From assembly GCA_019636175.1 (NCBI GenBank), contig JAHBYC010000007.1, forward strand, positions 35,354 through 99,353: a stretch of 64,000 nt of DNA, in the 5' to 3' direction. Under the pieces are notes generated by a model that did no database searches, was not told where the DNA came from, and saw only the letters and a program-made list of their open reading frames with translations. Source of the stretch: Caulobacter sp. (GTDB taxonomy: Bacteria; Pseudomonadota; Alphaproteobacteria; Caulobacterales; Caulobacteraceae). Both the position numbers and the translations under genes were made by a program. Shown piece by piece: positions 43,207 through 52,161 of this stretch (within the stretch, counting starts at the first letter, position 1; each line of letters opens with the position of its first letter).

Positions 43207-43974
43207 CTAGGCGCGCGGCGGGTCCGGTTCAAAAGCCTCGCGGGGCAGATCGCGGGTCGCCGGGACCGGCGCGAGCAGGCCTGGCGCGCGGCGGCGCACC
43301 CTGGCGCCGGAACCGCGCGGCTTGACGGCGAAGGTCTGCTTCACCGCCTCCATCAGGATCACCCCGGCGAAGGCCGGCCACAGCCGCGCCCCCACCTGTT
43401 CGAACCCGTCCGCCCATCCCGCGGCCCAGGCGAAGGGCGGCGCGTAGAGGGCGCGGGTGTAGCCGGTCGGCTCCAGTCCCGCCTCGCGCAGCAGCGTCTC
43501 CAGCTGTCCCCGGGTGAAGGGCCGGCCGTGGCCGAAGGGGGTGCCCTCGGCGTTGGACCACAGGCCGTTGCGGGCCGCCGCCGCAACGATCACCCGCCCC
43601 GACGGCGCCAGCACCCGGCAAACCTCGGTGAGCAGGCTGGCGGCGCCCTCGCTCTCCTCCAGCACGTGGACGCAGAGGATGCGGTCGAACAGCGCATTGG
43701 CCAGCGGCAGGGCGAACTCGTCGACGAGGAAGGCAAGGTTGCGCCCGTCGCCGGGCCAGACCTCGACGCCCTGCGCCTCCGGCATGGCGGCGATCACCCG
43801 CCGGGCCCTGGCGCGCAGCGGATCCAGGAAGGGCGTGGCGTAGCCCAGGCCCAGGACATCCAGCCCGTCCGCCTCCCCCCAGGCCTCGACCACCTTGCGG
43901 CCCAGCATTTCCCGCGCCGCCGCGCCGCGGGGCGAGGCGTAGAAGGCGCGAAGTTCCAGTACGTCGCGACGCAT
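43207..43974 (-). CDS. Class I SAM-dependent methyltransferase
   Basis: The 255-residue protein has a methyltransferase fold: the SAM loop VLGLGYATPFLDPL near residue 40, GDGRNLAFLVDE acidic strand end, FDRILCVHVLEESEGAASLL and the conserved beta-sheet end GLWSNAEGTPFGHGRPFT. The last 40 residues are basic and Pro/Arg-rich. Target is not known. It is divergent from gloB, a neighbour pair seen in related genomes, which hints at a role in small-molecule metabolism. Confidence 0.85.
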   Translation of the reverse strand: MRRDVLELRAFYASPRGAAAREMLGRKVVEAWGEADGLDVLGLGYATPFLDPLRARARRVIAAMPEAQGVEVWPGDGRNLAFLVDEFALPLANALFDRILCVHVLEESEGAASLLTEVCRVLAPSGRVIVAAAARNGLWSNAEGTPFGHGRPFTRGQLETLLREAGLEPTGYTRALYAPPFAWAAGWADGFEQVGARLWPAFAGVILMEAVKQTFAVKPRGSGARVRRRAPGLLAPVPATRDLPREAFEPDPPRA

Positions 43975-44072
43975 TGCGTCTCCCGTTTCCCTGCCAACCC
44001 AATGTAGGGTGTGCCGATGGTCGCCGTCACCTGCCGACCGATGATTGATTCCCCGTTCGAGGCGAAGCTCCC

Positions 44073-44822
44073 ATGACCCTGACCGTCCGCCAGTTTCCCT
44101 GCCTGTCCGACAATTATGGCTTCCTGGCCCGCGACGAGGCGTCCGGCCTTGTCGCCTGCATCGACACGCCGGACGCGGCGGCCATCCTGCGGGAGCTGGA
44201 GGCGGCCGGCTGGACCCTGTCGCTGATCCTCAACACCCACTGGCACCCCGACCACGCCGGCGGCAACGCCGAGCTCAAGGCCGCGACGGGGGCCACGGTG
44301 GTGGGCCCGGCCGAGGTCTCGCGCATCGCCCCGCCGGACCGGGTGGTGACGCACGGCGATGTGGTGACGCTGGGCGAGACCCGCTTCGATGTCATCGACA
44401 CCGGCGGTCATACGCTGGGTCACGTCACCTACTTCGACGCCGCCGATCAGATCGCCTTCGTCGGCGACACCCTGTTCGCCCTCGGCTGCGGCCGCCTGTT
44501 CGAGGGCGACGCCGCCCAGATGTGGGCCAGTCTGCAGCGGCTCACCGCCCTGCCCGACGCCACCACCGTCTACTGCGCCCATGAATACACCGCCGCCAAC
44601 GCCCGCTTCGCCCTGTCGGTCGACGCTGACCCGGCGCTGAAGGCCCGCAGCGCGGACATCTTCGCCGCCCGCGAGCGGGGCGAGGCGACCGTGCCGACCA
44701 CCATCGCCCTGGAGAAGGCCACCAACCCCTTCCTGCGCGCGCCGCTGCTGCGCCCCGACATCGCCGACCCGGCCGCCGCCTTCGGCGCCGTACGGGCGGC
44801 CAAGGACGGGTTCAAGGGGTGA
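44073..44822 (+). CDS. gloB: Hydroxyacylglutathione hydrolase (glyoxalase II)
   Basis: GloB hydrolyses S-lactoylglutathione, completing methylglyoxal detoxification. The 249-residue protein has the metallo-beta-lactamase metal motif THWHPDHAGG near residue 57, then GGHTLGHVTYF and the C-terminal CAHEYTAANARFAL with the glutathione-binding region. All iron/zinc ligands are present. Its stop overlaps the GTG start of the DUF985 gene (GTGA). Confidence 0.95.
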   Translation: MTLTVRQFPCLSDNYGFLARDEASGLVACIDTPDAAAILRELEAAGWTLSLILNTHWHPDHAGGNAELKAATGATVVGPAEVSRIAPPDRVVTHGDVVTLGETRFDVIDTGGHTLGHVTYFDAADQIAFVGDTLFALGCGRLFEGDAAQMWASLQRLTALPDATTVYCAHEYTAANARFALSVDADPALKARSADIFAARERGEATVPTTIALEKATNPFLRAPLLRPDIADPAAAFGAVRAAKDGFKG

Positions 44823-45238
44823 TCACCGCCCGCGAGATCATCGCCCTGCTCGACCTGGCCCCGCACCCGGAAGGCGGCTGGTACCGGGAGACCTTCCGCG
44901 ACGAGCCGGGCCCCGACGGCCGGGCGAAATCGACGATGATCTTCTTCCTGCTGGAGGCGGGACAGGAAAGCGCCTGGCACCGGGTCGATTCGGTCGAGGT
45001 CTGGCACTTCTATGACGGCGCCCCCCTTACGCTGAAGCTGGCGCCGGAAGGGCGCGGCGCCATCGAGCGCACCCTGGGCAAGGACCTCGCATCCGGCGAA
45101 CGGCCGCAGCTGGTCGTGCCCCGGGACGTCTGGCAGAGCGCCCGATCACAGGGCGACTGGACCCTGGTCGGCTGCACCGTCGCGCCCGGCTTCGACTTTT
45201 CCGGCTTCGAGATGGCCGTGCCCGGCTGGGAGCCCTGA
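44819..45238 (+). CDS. Cupin-like DUF985 protein
   Basis: The 139-residue protein matches the DUF985 cupin family: MITAREIIALLDLAPHPEGG, GWYRETFRDE, FLLEAGQESAWHRVDSVEVW and GCTVAPGFDFSGFEMA. It has a beta-barrel cupin plan. Function is unknown, though related proteins occur near glyoxalase genes. The GTG start overlaps the gloB stop, so it is translated with it. Confidence 0.85.
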   Translation: MITAREIIALLDLAPHPEGGWYRETFRDEPGPDGRAKSTMIFFLLEAGQESAWHRVDSVEVWHFYDGAPLTLKLAPEGRGAIERTLGKDLASGERPQLVVPRDVWQSARSQGDWTLVGCTVAPGFDFSGFEMAVPGWEP

Positions 45239-45244
45239 CCGACC

Positions 45245-46153
45245 GTGTCCGACAGCGTGAGTGACGAGCCGGCGGAACCCGGCGCGCGGCTGACGGGCCT
45301 GAGGCTGGTGTTCCGCTCTGTCTCGGAATTCCTGCTGGATGAGGGCCGAATGCTGGCCGCCCGGCACGACAGCGACCTGATCCGCGCCTTGGTCTGGCTG
45401 GCCCTGATGCAGGTCGCCGGCGACGACAGCGAAAGGGGCGCCTCGGTCCGGGGCCTGGCCCGCTCCCTGAGCCTGCCCTTCGAGACCGCCCGGCGGAAGG
45501 TGCATGAGCTCGAGGCCGCCGGACTGTGCCGCCTGTCGGACGATCGCGGGGTCGTGGCGATCCCTCCCCCCGCCGATCAGGCCAGGGCCGAGATCGATCG
45601 CCTGTGTGAGGCATTCCAGGCGCTGATGGGCCGGATGACCCGGCTGGGGGCCGGGCCCGCCCTGTTCCTCGGGGGGCCGCCGCCGTCCCCCGCGCCGGAT
45701 CAGGACCGGGCCAGACAGGTCTCCCATCGCCAGATCCAGGGGTTCGTCCTGCGGGCCCTCGAGGCAGGGGTGTCGCCGCACGGCTCGATCCTCAATGCGG
45801 TGATCTACTCGGCCCTGATCAGCCTCAACGCCGAGCGCATCACCAATGACGTTCACCTGGCCCGCCGCTACGCCAGCGCCGCCACCCCGCCGCCCGACGA
45901 GCTCCGGGTCCCGGCCCGGCCCTCGGACATCGCCGCCCGCATCGGCCTGCCCTACGAACTGGTCCGCCGCCGGCTGCTGGTGTTCCGGACCAACGGCTGG
46001 TGCCACGCGGTTGACGGCGGATATCTCGGCTCGCTGGCCCGGCTGGAGGACGCCGAGGTCCTCGCCTCCCTGCTGACCATCAGCCAGCGCTTCGGCCAGC
46101 TGGTGCAGACAGTCGCCCAGACGGGTCTCGAGATCGGCGACGAGGCCGGCTGA
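45245..46153 (+). CDS. Protein with two winged-helix domains, probable transcriptional regulator
   Basis: The 302-residue protein contains two clear winged helix-turn-helix segments: RGLARSLSLPFETARRKVHE followed by LEAAGLCRLSDDRGVV (near residues 58-100), and DIAARIGLPYELVRRRLLVF followed by RTNGWCHAVDGGY (near residues 220-260). No known ligand-binding domain is visible. It starts GTG seven bp after the DUF985 gene stop. The double wHTH suggests a DNA-binding regulator, but the target is unknown. Confidence 0.75.
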   Translation: MSDSVSDEPAEPGARLTGLRLVFRSVSEFLLDEGRMLAARHDSDLIRALVWLALMQVAGDDSERGASVRGLARSLSLPFETARRKVHELEAAGLCRLSDDRGVVAIPPPADQARAEIDRLCEAFQALMGRMTRLGAGPALFLGGPPPSPAPDQDRARQVSHRQIQGFVLRALEAGVSPHGSILNAVIYSALISLNAERITNDVHLARRYASAATPPPDELRVPARPSDIAARIGLPYELVRRRLLVFRTNGWCHAVDGGYLGSLARLEDAEVLASLLTISQRFGQLVQTVAQTGLEIGDEAG

Positions 46154-46341
46154 AAACTGAACAATTTCAGGGAATACCCTGGTCAGACGCCTCGGCGACC
46201 GCGCCGTTCGTCTGACCAGGGCTCGCCCTCCCCCCGAAGGACGGGGCGGAGATTGGTGCGAAGCCAGAGACGAACCAAGAGCCGGGTGACCCAAATCGAG
46301 GGTTCTGGGAAAAGCGGTCGCCTGACTGTTGCACGGACGCC

Positions 46342-47118
46342 CTAATGCGACGCTGCGTAGGCGATCCGTTCTGAGGATGGACGCCCGGAGACACCCATTC
46401 TGGGGGTAACCACCACGATCAGCACCCCTTCGCGCAGCACCACCCCGGGGCGCGGCCCTTCGGTGATGAACACCCGCTTGACCTTGTCGAGCTGGGCGCG
46501 GCCCTCGGGCGTCTCCGCCAGCCGGACCAGGCCGTCGGCTGTCACCAGGGCGGCGTCGGCGATCAGGGCCGATGAAGCCGGCGTCGCCTCGGCGTCCACC
46601 GAGATCTGCCGCTTGGCGGCCCGGCTGATCACCGTACTGGCGCCGAGCAGTCGTCTCAGCAGCGCCTTGGGTTCGACCGGCGCGATGCGGATCGGCCGAG
46701 ATTCTCCGGCCAGGGCGGCGGCGGCGCCCTCGCGGCGCTCAGGCGTGAACAGGATCAGCCCGCCGACCTTGGTGTCGCGCAGGACCACCCGGCCGGTGTC
46801 GTTCTTGTAGAGGGTGTCGCCACGGGCGCCGGTATGGGGCTCCAGAACCCAGATCTCGTTGCTGCCTTCGAAGCGCAGCATCGGCTTGGGCGTCGAGCGG
46901 TCGAGGGTGAAGGCCTTGCCCGATTCGGAGACATAGCGGGCCACGGGCGGCGGCGGCGGCCGCGAGGCGTCGGGCTGACTGGGGAACAGGATTTCGCCGA
47001 GCGTGCCGAACGGCGAGCGCGACTTCTCCTGCGCCACCGCGGCAGGCGCAGTCAAACCGGCGAATATCGCCGCCAGCGCCAAAGCGGCGGCTGAAAATCT
47101 CGCACCCGTTACGGCCAT
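46342..47118 (-). CDS. Hypothetical secreted protein (DUF4908-like)
   Basis: The 258-residue protein has a signal peptide (FSAAALALAAIFAGLTAPAA, cleavage probably after AVAQ) and a body with SPFGTLGEILFPSQPDASRP, a Pro-rich linker, and VARYVSESGKAFTLDRS, like DUF4908 proteins of Caulobacterales (assignment from memory, not checked). A beta-like region follows (EIWVLEPHTGARGDTLYKND). Function is unknown. It converges on the wHTH gene. Confidence 0.75.
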   Translation of the reverse strand: MAVTGARFSAAALALAAIFAGLTAPAAVAQEKSRSPFGTLGEILFPSQPDASRPPPPPVARYVSESGKAFTLDRSTPKPMLRFEGSNEIWVLEPHTGARGDTLYKNDTGRVVLRDTKVGGLILFTPERREGAAAALAGESRPIRIAPVEPKALLRRLLGASTVISRAAKRQISVDAEATPASSALIADAALVTADGLVRLAETPEGRAQLDKVKRVFITEGPRPGVVLREGVLIVVVTPRMGVSGRPSSERIAYAASH

Positions 47119-47234
47119 GCCCCGGTTCTTGAACCCCGACTGGGGCGAATCTTGGACTGGCGTGAGGCGCCGATCAAGCGGGCCACACGAAGCCCGACCG
47201 GGTGTTGCGGCGCGAGCACAGCACCGCGTCTTTG

Positions 47235-47280
47235 CCCGTCATCCCGGAAGCCCGCGCTGCGCGCTTTCCGGGATGACGGG
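47235..47280. repeat. 15-bp-arm palindromic repeat (REP/terminator-like)
   Basis: CCCGTCATCCCGGAA and TTCCGGGATGACGGG are perfect complements (47235-47249/47266-47280). It lies between a hypothetical gene and phaB, and may end transcription as well as being a dispersed repeat. Confidence 0.7.
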
Positions 47281-47327
47281 GGGCTTACAGGGGCGAAGCC
47301 CCCAACTACGGAGAGCGTCAGGCGGCC

Positions 47328-48053
47328 CTAAGACGCCAGATACTGTCCGCCGTTGAGGGTGAAGGTCGCGCCGGTCACGAACCCGGCCCGCTCACCCGAC
47401 AGATAGGAGACCATGTCGGCGATCTCCTCGCCCTTGCCCAGGCGCCCGACCGGAATGCCGGCGATGATGCCGTCCAGCACGTTCTGCGGTACGGCGGCGA
47501 CCATGTCGGTGTCGATGTAGCCGGGGCAGATGACGTTGACGGTGATGCCCTTCTTGGCGTTCTCGAGCGCCAGGGCCTTGGTGAAGCCGATCAGCCCGGC
47601 CTTGGCGGCGCTGTAGTTGGTCTGGCCGACCTGGCCCTTCTGGCCGTTGATCGAACTGATGTTGACCACCCGGCCCCAGCCCTGGTTGCGCATGCCGTCG
47701 ATCACCTGGCGGGTCATGTTGAAGGCCGAGTCCATGTTCACCCGGATGACCTCGCTCCACTGCTCATAGGTCATCTTGTGGAAGAAGCCGTCGCGGGTGA
47801 TGCCGGCGTTGTTGACCAGCACGTCGATCGGCCCAAGCTCCGAGGCCACAGCGTCGGCGGCCCGCTTGCAGTCGTCGAAGCTGCCGACGTTGCCCTTGAC
47901 CACCATCACGCCCAGTTCGTCGGCGCAGGCCCTGGCCGCATCCTCGTTGCCGCTGTAGCCGGCCGCCACCTTCATGCCGTCGGCGACCAGCCGCTCGACA
48001 ATGGCCCGTCCGATACCGCGCGTTCCGCCGGTGACAAATGCAACCCTGGTCAT
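47328..48053 (-). CDS. phaB: Acetoacetyl-CoA reductase
   Basis: PhaB reduces acetoacetyl-CoA to 3-hydroxybutyryl-CoA with NADPH, the second step of polyhydroxybutyrate synthesis. The 241-residue short-chain dehydrogenase has the cofactor loop FVTGGTRGIGRAI, NNAGITRDGFF, the catalytic Ser in INISSINGQKG-like VNISSINGQKGQVGQTNYSA and the YSAAKAG Tyr/Lys. It is separated from phaA by about 140 bp with palindromes. Family-specific GQTNYSAAKAGL supports PhaB rather than FabG. Confidence 0.93.
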   Translation of the reverse strand: MTRVAFVTGGTRGIGRAIVERLVADGMKVAAGYSGNEDAARACADELGVMVVKGNVGSFDDCKRAADAVASELGPIDVLVNNAGITRDGFFHKMTYEQWSEVIRVNMDSAFNMTRQVIDGMRNQGWGRVVNISSINGQKGQVGQTNYSAAKAGLIGFTKALALENAKKGITVNVICPGYIDTDMVAAVPQNVLDGIIAGIPVGRLGKGEEIADMVSYLSGERAGFVTGATFTLNGGQYLAS

Positions 48054-48082
48054 GTTCTTCCCTTGCGTCTGGTTTCTTGTCG

Positions 48083-48133
48083 TCCTTCTCCCCTTGCGGG
48101 AGAAGGTGGCCCGAAGGGCCGGATGAGGGGTCG
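48083..48133. repeat. Single arm of the CTTCTCCC intergenic repeat
   Basis: The sequence CCTTCTCCCCTTGCGGGAGA and the following GGTGGC...GGATGAGGGGTCGG match the arm of the inverted repeat at 23881-24060. It lies in the phaA-phaB gap. Confidence 0.6.
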
Positions 48134-48156
48134 GAGGCTGTTCGCTCCGCCGCGTT

Positions 48157-48182
48157 GGCCTTTCCCGCGCGCGGGAAAGGCC
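48157..48182. repeat. Perfect 26-bp palindrome between phaA and phaB
   Basis: GGCCTTTCCCGCG and CGCGGGAAAGGCC abut without a loop; the two halves are exact complements. It begins seven bp after the phaA stop codon. It could cap the phaA transcript or lower phaB expression; a U-tract is missing. Confidence 0.7.
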
Positions 48183-48189
48183 CCTGAAC

Positions 48190-49365
<1,176 letters not shown>

Positions 49366-49490
49366 GGCGAGGCTCCCGGGTCTTGCTGACGTTGGGGCAG
49401 CTTGCTGCGCCGCCCGCGTGTTTGTGCGGGCGCACAATGCCCCAAACCATGCCCCTTCGTCACCCGGTCACGGTGAATTGGTTGGCTTTT

Positions 49491-49502
49491 TCGCAATTGC
49501 GA
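49491..49502. promoter_or_regulatory. 12-bp palindrome in the phaA-phaR divergent region
   Basis: TCGCAATTGCGA is a perfect palindrome, with a further GCGGC-type inverted repeat near 49550-49570. It lies between the two divergent starts (126 bp from phaA, 81 bp from phaR), the place where PhaR is expected to bind. Binding is inferred. Confidence 0.45.
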
Positions 49503-49582
49503 GGAAGGGTGGCGCAACGCCTTCGCTTTAGCGATACTGCGGCGCAAGATATGCGGCCTTGCCGCCTAAAAACGGGGATGAA

Positions 49583-50212
49583 ATGTCCGACAAGTCCCAC
49601 GCTGGCAGAGACGCCGGCGACCGCGTTGTGATCAAGAAGTACGCCAACCGGCGCCTCTACAACACCGCATCCAGCTCCTACGTCACCCTCGAGCACCTGG
49701 CCGACATGGTCCGCGAGAACGTCGATTTCGTCGTTTTCGACGCCAAGACCGGCGAGGACATCACCCGTTCGGTGCTGACCCAGATCATCTTCGACGAAGA
49801 GAACCGCGGCGACGGCAAGAACCTGCTGCCGATCCAGTTCCTGCGCCAGCTGATCGGCTTCTACGGCAACCAGATGCAGGCCTTCCTGCCCAGCTATCTG
49901 GAAATGAGCCTGGAAACCTTCGCCCGCCAGCAGGAGCGCATGCGCCAGCAGTTCGGCGCCATGAGCTCCCAGGCCGGCATGGCCAGCTTCGACGAGCAGG
50001 TGCGCCAGAACATGGCCCTGTTCGAACGGGCGATGAAGATGTTCTCCCCCTTCGCCTACGGGCGGGGCGAGGAGGGCGAGGCGCCCGCCGGCCCGAGTCC
50101 CCAGCCGCCCCCCGCCGCCACCGGCCCGGCCTCGGAGGAGTCCCTGGCCGAGCTGAAGAAGCAGGTCGAGGCGATGCGCGACCAGATCGAACGGCTGGCC
50201 TCGAAATCCTGA
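49583..50212 (+). CDS. phaR: Polyhydroxyalkanoate synthesis repressor PhaR
   Basis: PhaR is a DNA- and PHA-binding repressor of phasin and PHA genes. The 209-residue protein has the PHB_acc_N DNA-binding domain (RVVIKKYANRRLYNTASSSY, VTLEHLADMVRENVDFVVFD, GEDITRSVLTQIIFDEE) and the PHB accumulation region, then a Met/Gln-rich part, a Pro-rich linker and a C-terminal coiled coil (SLAELKKQVEAMRDQIERLA). I chose the ATG at 49583. It is divergent from phaA with a palindrome in between, so autoregulation is likely. Confidence 0.94.
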   Translation: MSDKSHAGRDAGDRVVIKKYANRRLYNTASSSYVTLEHLADMVRENVDFVVFDAKTGEDITRSVLTQIIFDEENRGDGKNLLPIQFLRQLIGFYGNQMQAFLPSYLEMSLETFARQQERMRQQFGAMSSQAGMASFDEQVRQNMALFERAMKMFSPFAYGRGEEGEAPAGPSPQPPPAATGPASEESLAELKKQVEAMRDQIERLASKS

Positions 50213-50258
50213 GTCCATGGCGCCGGTTCCTTAACCGGACCGGCGCTAGTCTGGCCCC

Positions 50259-50621
50259 ATGACCGAGCGGCTCGATCCGATCAGACCCTATGGCGACCGT
50301 CGCCAGTTCCGCCGACGCGGCGAGGACCAGGCCCAGTCCCAGGCCCAGTCCCCGGGCGCGCCTCAAACGCCGCCGGGCGGCGCCAATCTGCCGGTCCCCT
50401 CCGCCGGCGGTCCCCAGGCCCGCGAGCGCCCCGCGTCCAGTCCCCTCGACGGCCAGGCCGCCTTCTCCGCCCAGCTTCTGGGACAGCCCGGCGTCCGCCG
50501 CGGCCTTCGCGGCGGCCCCGGCGTGGTCGAGGCGGCAAGATCCGCCTATCTGGAGACCGAATACTCCGGCCCCTCCGACCGCCGCCCCACCAAGGGCCTG
50601 CTGAAAAAGACCGACATCTAG
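50259..50621 (+). CDS. Conserved hypothetical protein, partly disordered
   Basis: The 120-residue protein is rich in Gln, Pro, Gly and Arg in its first 60 residues, so it is probably disordered, and ends with a more ordered AQLLGQPGVRRGLRGGPGVV, AARSAYLETEYSG block that is typical of small alphaproteobacterial proteins. No known domain is seen. The ATG is 47 bp after the phaR stop. Function unknown; the C-terminal block suggests it is a real gene. Confidence 0.7.
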   Translation: MTERLDPIRPYGDRRQFRRRGEDQAQSQAQSPGAPQTPPGGANLPVPSAGGPQARERPASSPLDGQAAFSAQLLGQPGVRRGLRGGPGVVEAARSAYLETEYSGPSDRRPTKGLLKKTDI

Positions 50622-50683
50622 CCTCCCCGCTTCCCCGGCGACCCGAGGGGCGGCCCCAGCCAAAGCCGGGGCCCCCTCCCCCC

Positions 50684-50948
50684 GCTTCCCCGGCGAAGGC
50701 CGGGGCCCAGATTCACCCCCTGAATCTGAAATCCAACCCCCAAGACCTCGCGCGACCGACTGGGCCCCGGCCTCCGCCGGGAAGGCGGAGATTGGGTATC
50801 TCAGCCCCTCTCAAGCCTAAGTCACCCCCCCTCCCCCGCTTCCCCGGCGAACGCCGGGGCCCAGATTCACCCCCTGAATCTGAAGTCCAATCCCCAAAAC
50901 CTCGCGAGACCGACTGGGTCCCGGCCTCCGCCGGGAAGGCGGAGATTG
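50684..50948. repeat. Tandem pair of nearly identical 111-bp palindromic repeats
   Basis: Copies at 50684-50794 and 50838-50948 begin GCTTCCCCGGCGAA and end CGCCGGGAAGGCGGAGATTG. They differ at only a few positions. Within each, GCCGGGG pairs with CCCCGGC-type ends and CAGATTC is repeated inversely (CAGATTCACCCCCTGAATCT). A third, more diverged copy is at 41054-41160. The 334-bp stretch holds no gene. Confidence 0.75.
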
Positions 50949-50955
50949 AGGTACC

Positions 50956-51276
50956 TCAGTCCCCCTTCCCCGCCAGACCCGATCCCAGCACAGCCTCCAA
51001 CGCCGCCACCCGCCGTTCCAGCGCCGCGATCCGTGACAGCGGGTCCGCCCCCGGGACCGGGGTCGAGACCCCGGCCCGATGCGCGGCCTCCGCCGCCGGG
51101 ACCCCCAGGATTTCAGCAAAGGCGGCCACCTCCGCCGCCGACAGCTCGCGCTGGTCCTTGAACACCAGGGCCAGGGCCTCCTCGCTCAGCCCGGCCGCCG
51201 CCGCCAGCACGGCGCGGTCCAGCCCGCGCTCGGCCAGCCGGTCGTCGAACCATGGCGCATCGAAAAACAGGGCCAT
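50956..51276 (-). CDS. Small helix-turn-helix protein with C-terminal coiled coil
   Basis: The 106-residue protein has a compact HTH-like part in its first 65 residues (LAERGLDRAVLAAAAGLSEE, FKDQRELSAAEVAAFAEILG), like Cro/C1-type domains, then PLSRIAALERRVAALEAVLG, a short coiled coil that could dimerise it. It could be a repressor. The ATG is at the complement of 51274-51276. Neighbours give no clue to targets. Confidence 0.72.
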   Translation of the reverse strand: MALFFDAPWFDDRLAERGLDRAVLAAAAGLSEEALALVFKDQRELSAAEVAAFAEILGVPAAEAAHRAGVSTPVPGADPLSRIAALERRVAALEAVLGSGLAGKGD

Positions 51277-51365
51277 GCTGGCCTCCGGAAGGGGGATCGG
51301 AACGGGACAGGGCGACTGGCGCGGCTCTTGCTTAACCCCGGATAAACCCTGTTCCGGAGCTCAAA

Positions 51366-51434
51366 GTGACCAGCATCCTGATCCGCGCCATGGACGTCGC
51401 CGTCGTCGCCCTGATCTTCACCATCCTGACCTGA
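51366..51434 (+). CDS. Candidate 22-residue membrane microprotein
   Basis: GTG start, 22 codons and a stop: MTSILIRAMDVAVVALIFTI and two final residues (Leu, Thr). It would be one hydrophobic helix. A good Shine-Dalgarno (GGAG, 51356-51359) lies six bases upstream, and a promoter-like TTGCTT...GATAAA element precedes it. Such ORFs arise by chance, but signal and hydrophobic content together are suggestive. Confidence 0.4.
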   Translation: MTSILIRAMDVAVVALIFTILT

Positions 51435-51483
51435 AGCCGGCTGAAAACAGGGCTTTTCGCGGCCCCGACGGGCGGCGAAAGGC

Positions 51484-51918
51484 TCAGCCGGCGTCGCCGC
51501 CGCCGCTGAAGTCGATATCCCGGCGGGCCGCGACGATGGTCACGATGAACCCGGCAAGAACGTCCAGCAGCACCATCAGCGTCATCAGGAAGAAGGTCGA
51601 GGTGGCGAAGGCCGGCGCCAGCAGGAACTCGACCAGGCAGACGATGAACAGCAGCATCGACAGCGAGTGGTTGATGATGGCGATGCGGCGGCTGGTCGTC
51701 GATTTCAGAAGCTCGATGAACAGCACCACCAGGGCCCCCGCCAGCAGCAGGTCCGACAGGCTGACCGGCCAGGCCGCGCCCGAGGTCATGCTGATGTTGA
51801 ACAGCGGCGAGGTCAGCTGAAGCGCGCCGTCGGGCGAGGCGAACCCGCCCGGCAGGGTCAGGGCGATCAGATTGTAGATGACCACCGGAATGGCCAGCAG
51901 CGGAAACGCGGCGAACAT
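51484..51918 (-). CDS. Four-helix membrane protein of unknown function
   Basis: This 144-residue protein is almost wholly hydrophobic: MFAAFPLLAIPVVIYNLIAL, VSLSDLLLAGALVVLFIELL, SLSMLLFIVCLVEFLLAP and FFLMTLMVLLDVLAGFIVTI form four membrane helices; the C-terminus is short and polar. I chose the ATG at 51918, since upstream frame residues are arginine-rich and unlike the helices. It has no catalytic motif. Function unknown. Confidence 0.8.
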   Translation of the reverse strand: MFAAFPLLAIPVVIYNLIALTLPGGFASPDGALQLTSPLFNISMTSGAAWPVSLSDLLLAGALVVLFIELLKSTTSRRIAIINHSLSMLLFIVCLVEFLLAPAFATSTFFLMTLMVLLDVLAGFIVTIVAARRDIDFSGGGDAG

Positions 51919-52161
51919 GAAAAGCCCCCTCTTCGCATCCGGCCTGGCCGGCGTTGAGGTAAGGGTTAACGCCTTTTTTGGTTCCGGTGAAGCGGGCTCG
52001 CTTGTCAGGAACTGCAGCGCTTGTCGCAACAGATTGGCGATCGCCAGCCGACGGCGCTGACCGCTCTGCCGGTGGCCTCTTCGATGGTCCGGCCGCGGCA
52101 ACCTGTGCCCAGCCCGCAAAAGGCGGCGTCCGGATATCGCCCCCTTGTTCCGCCCATCCCC

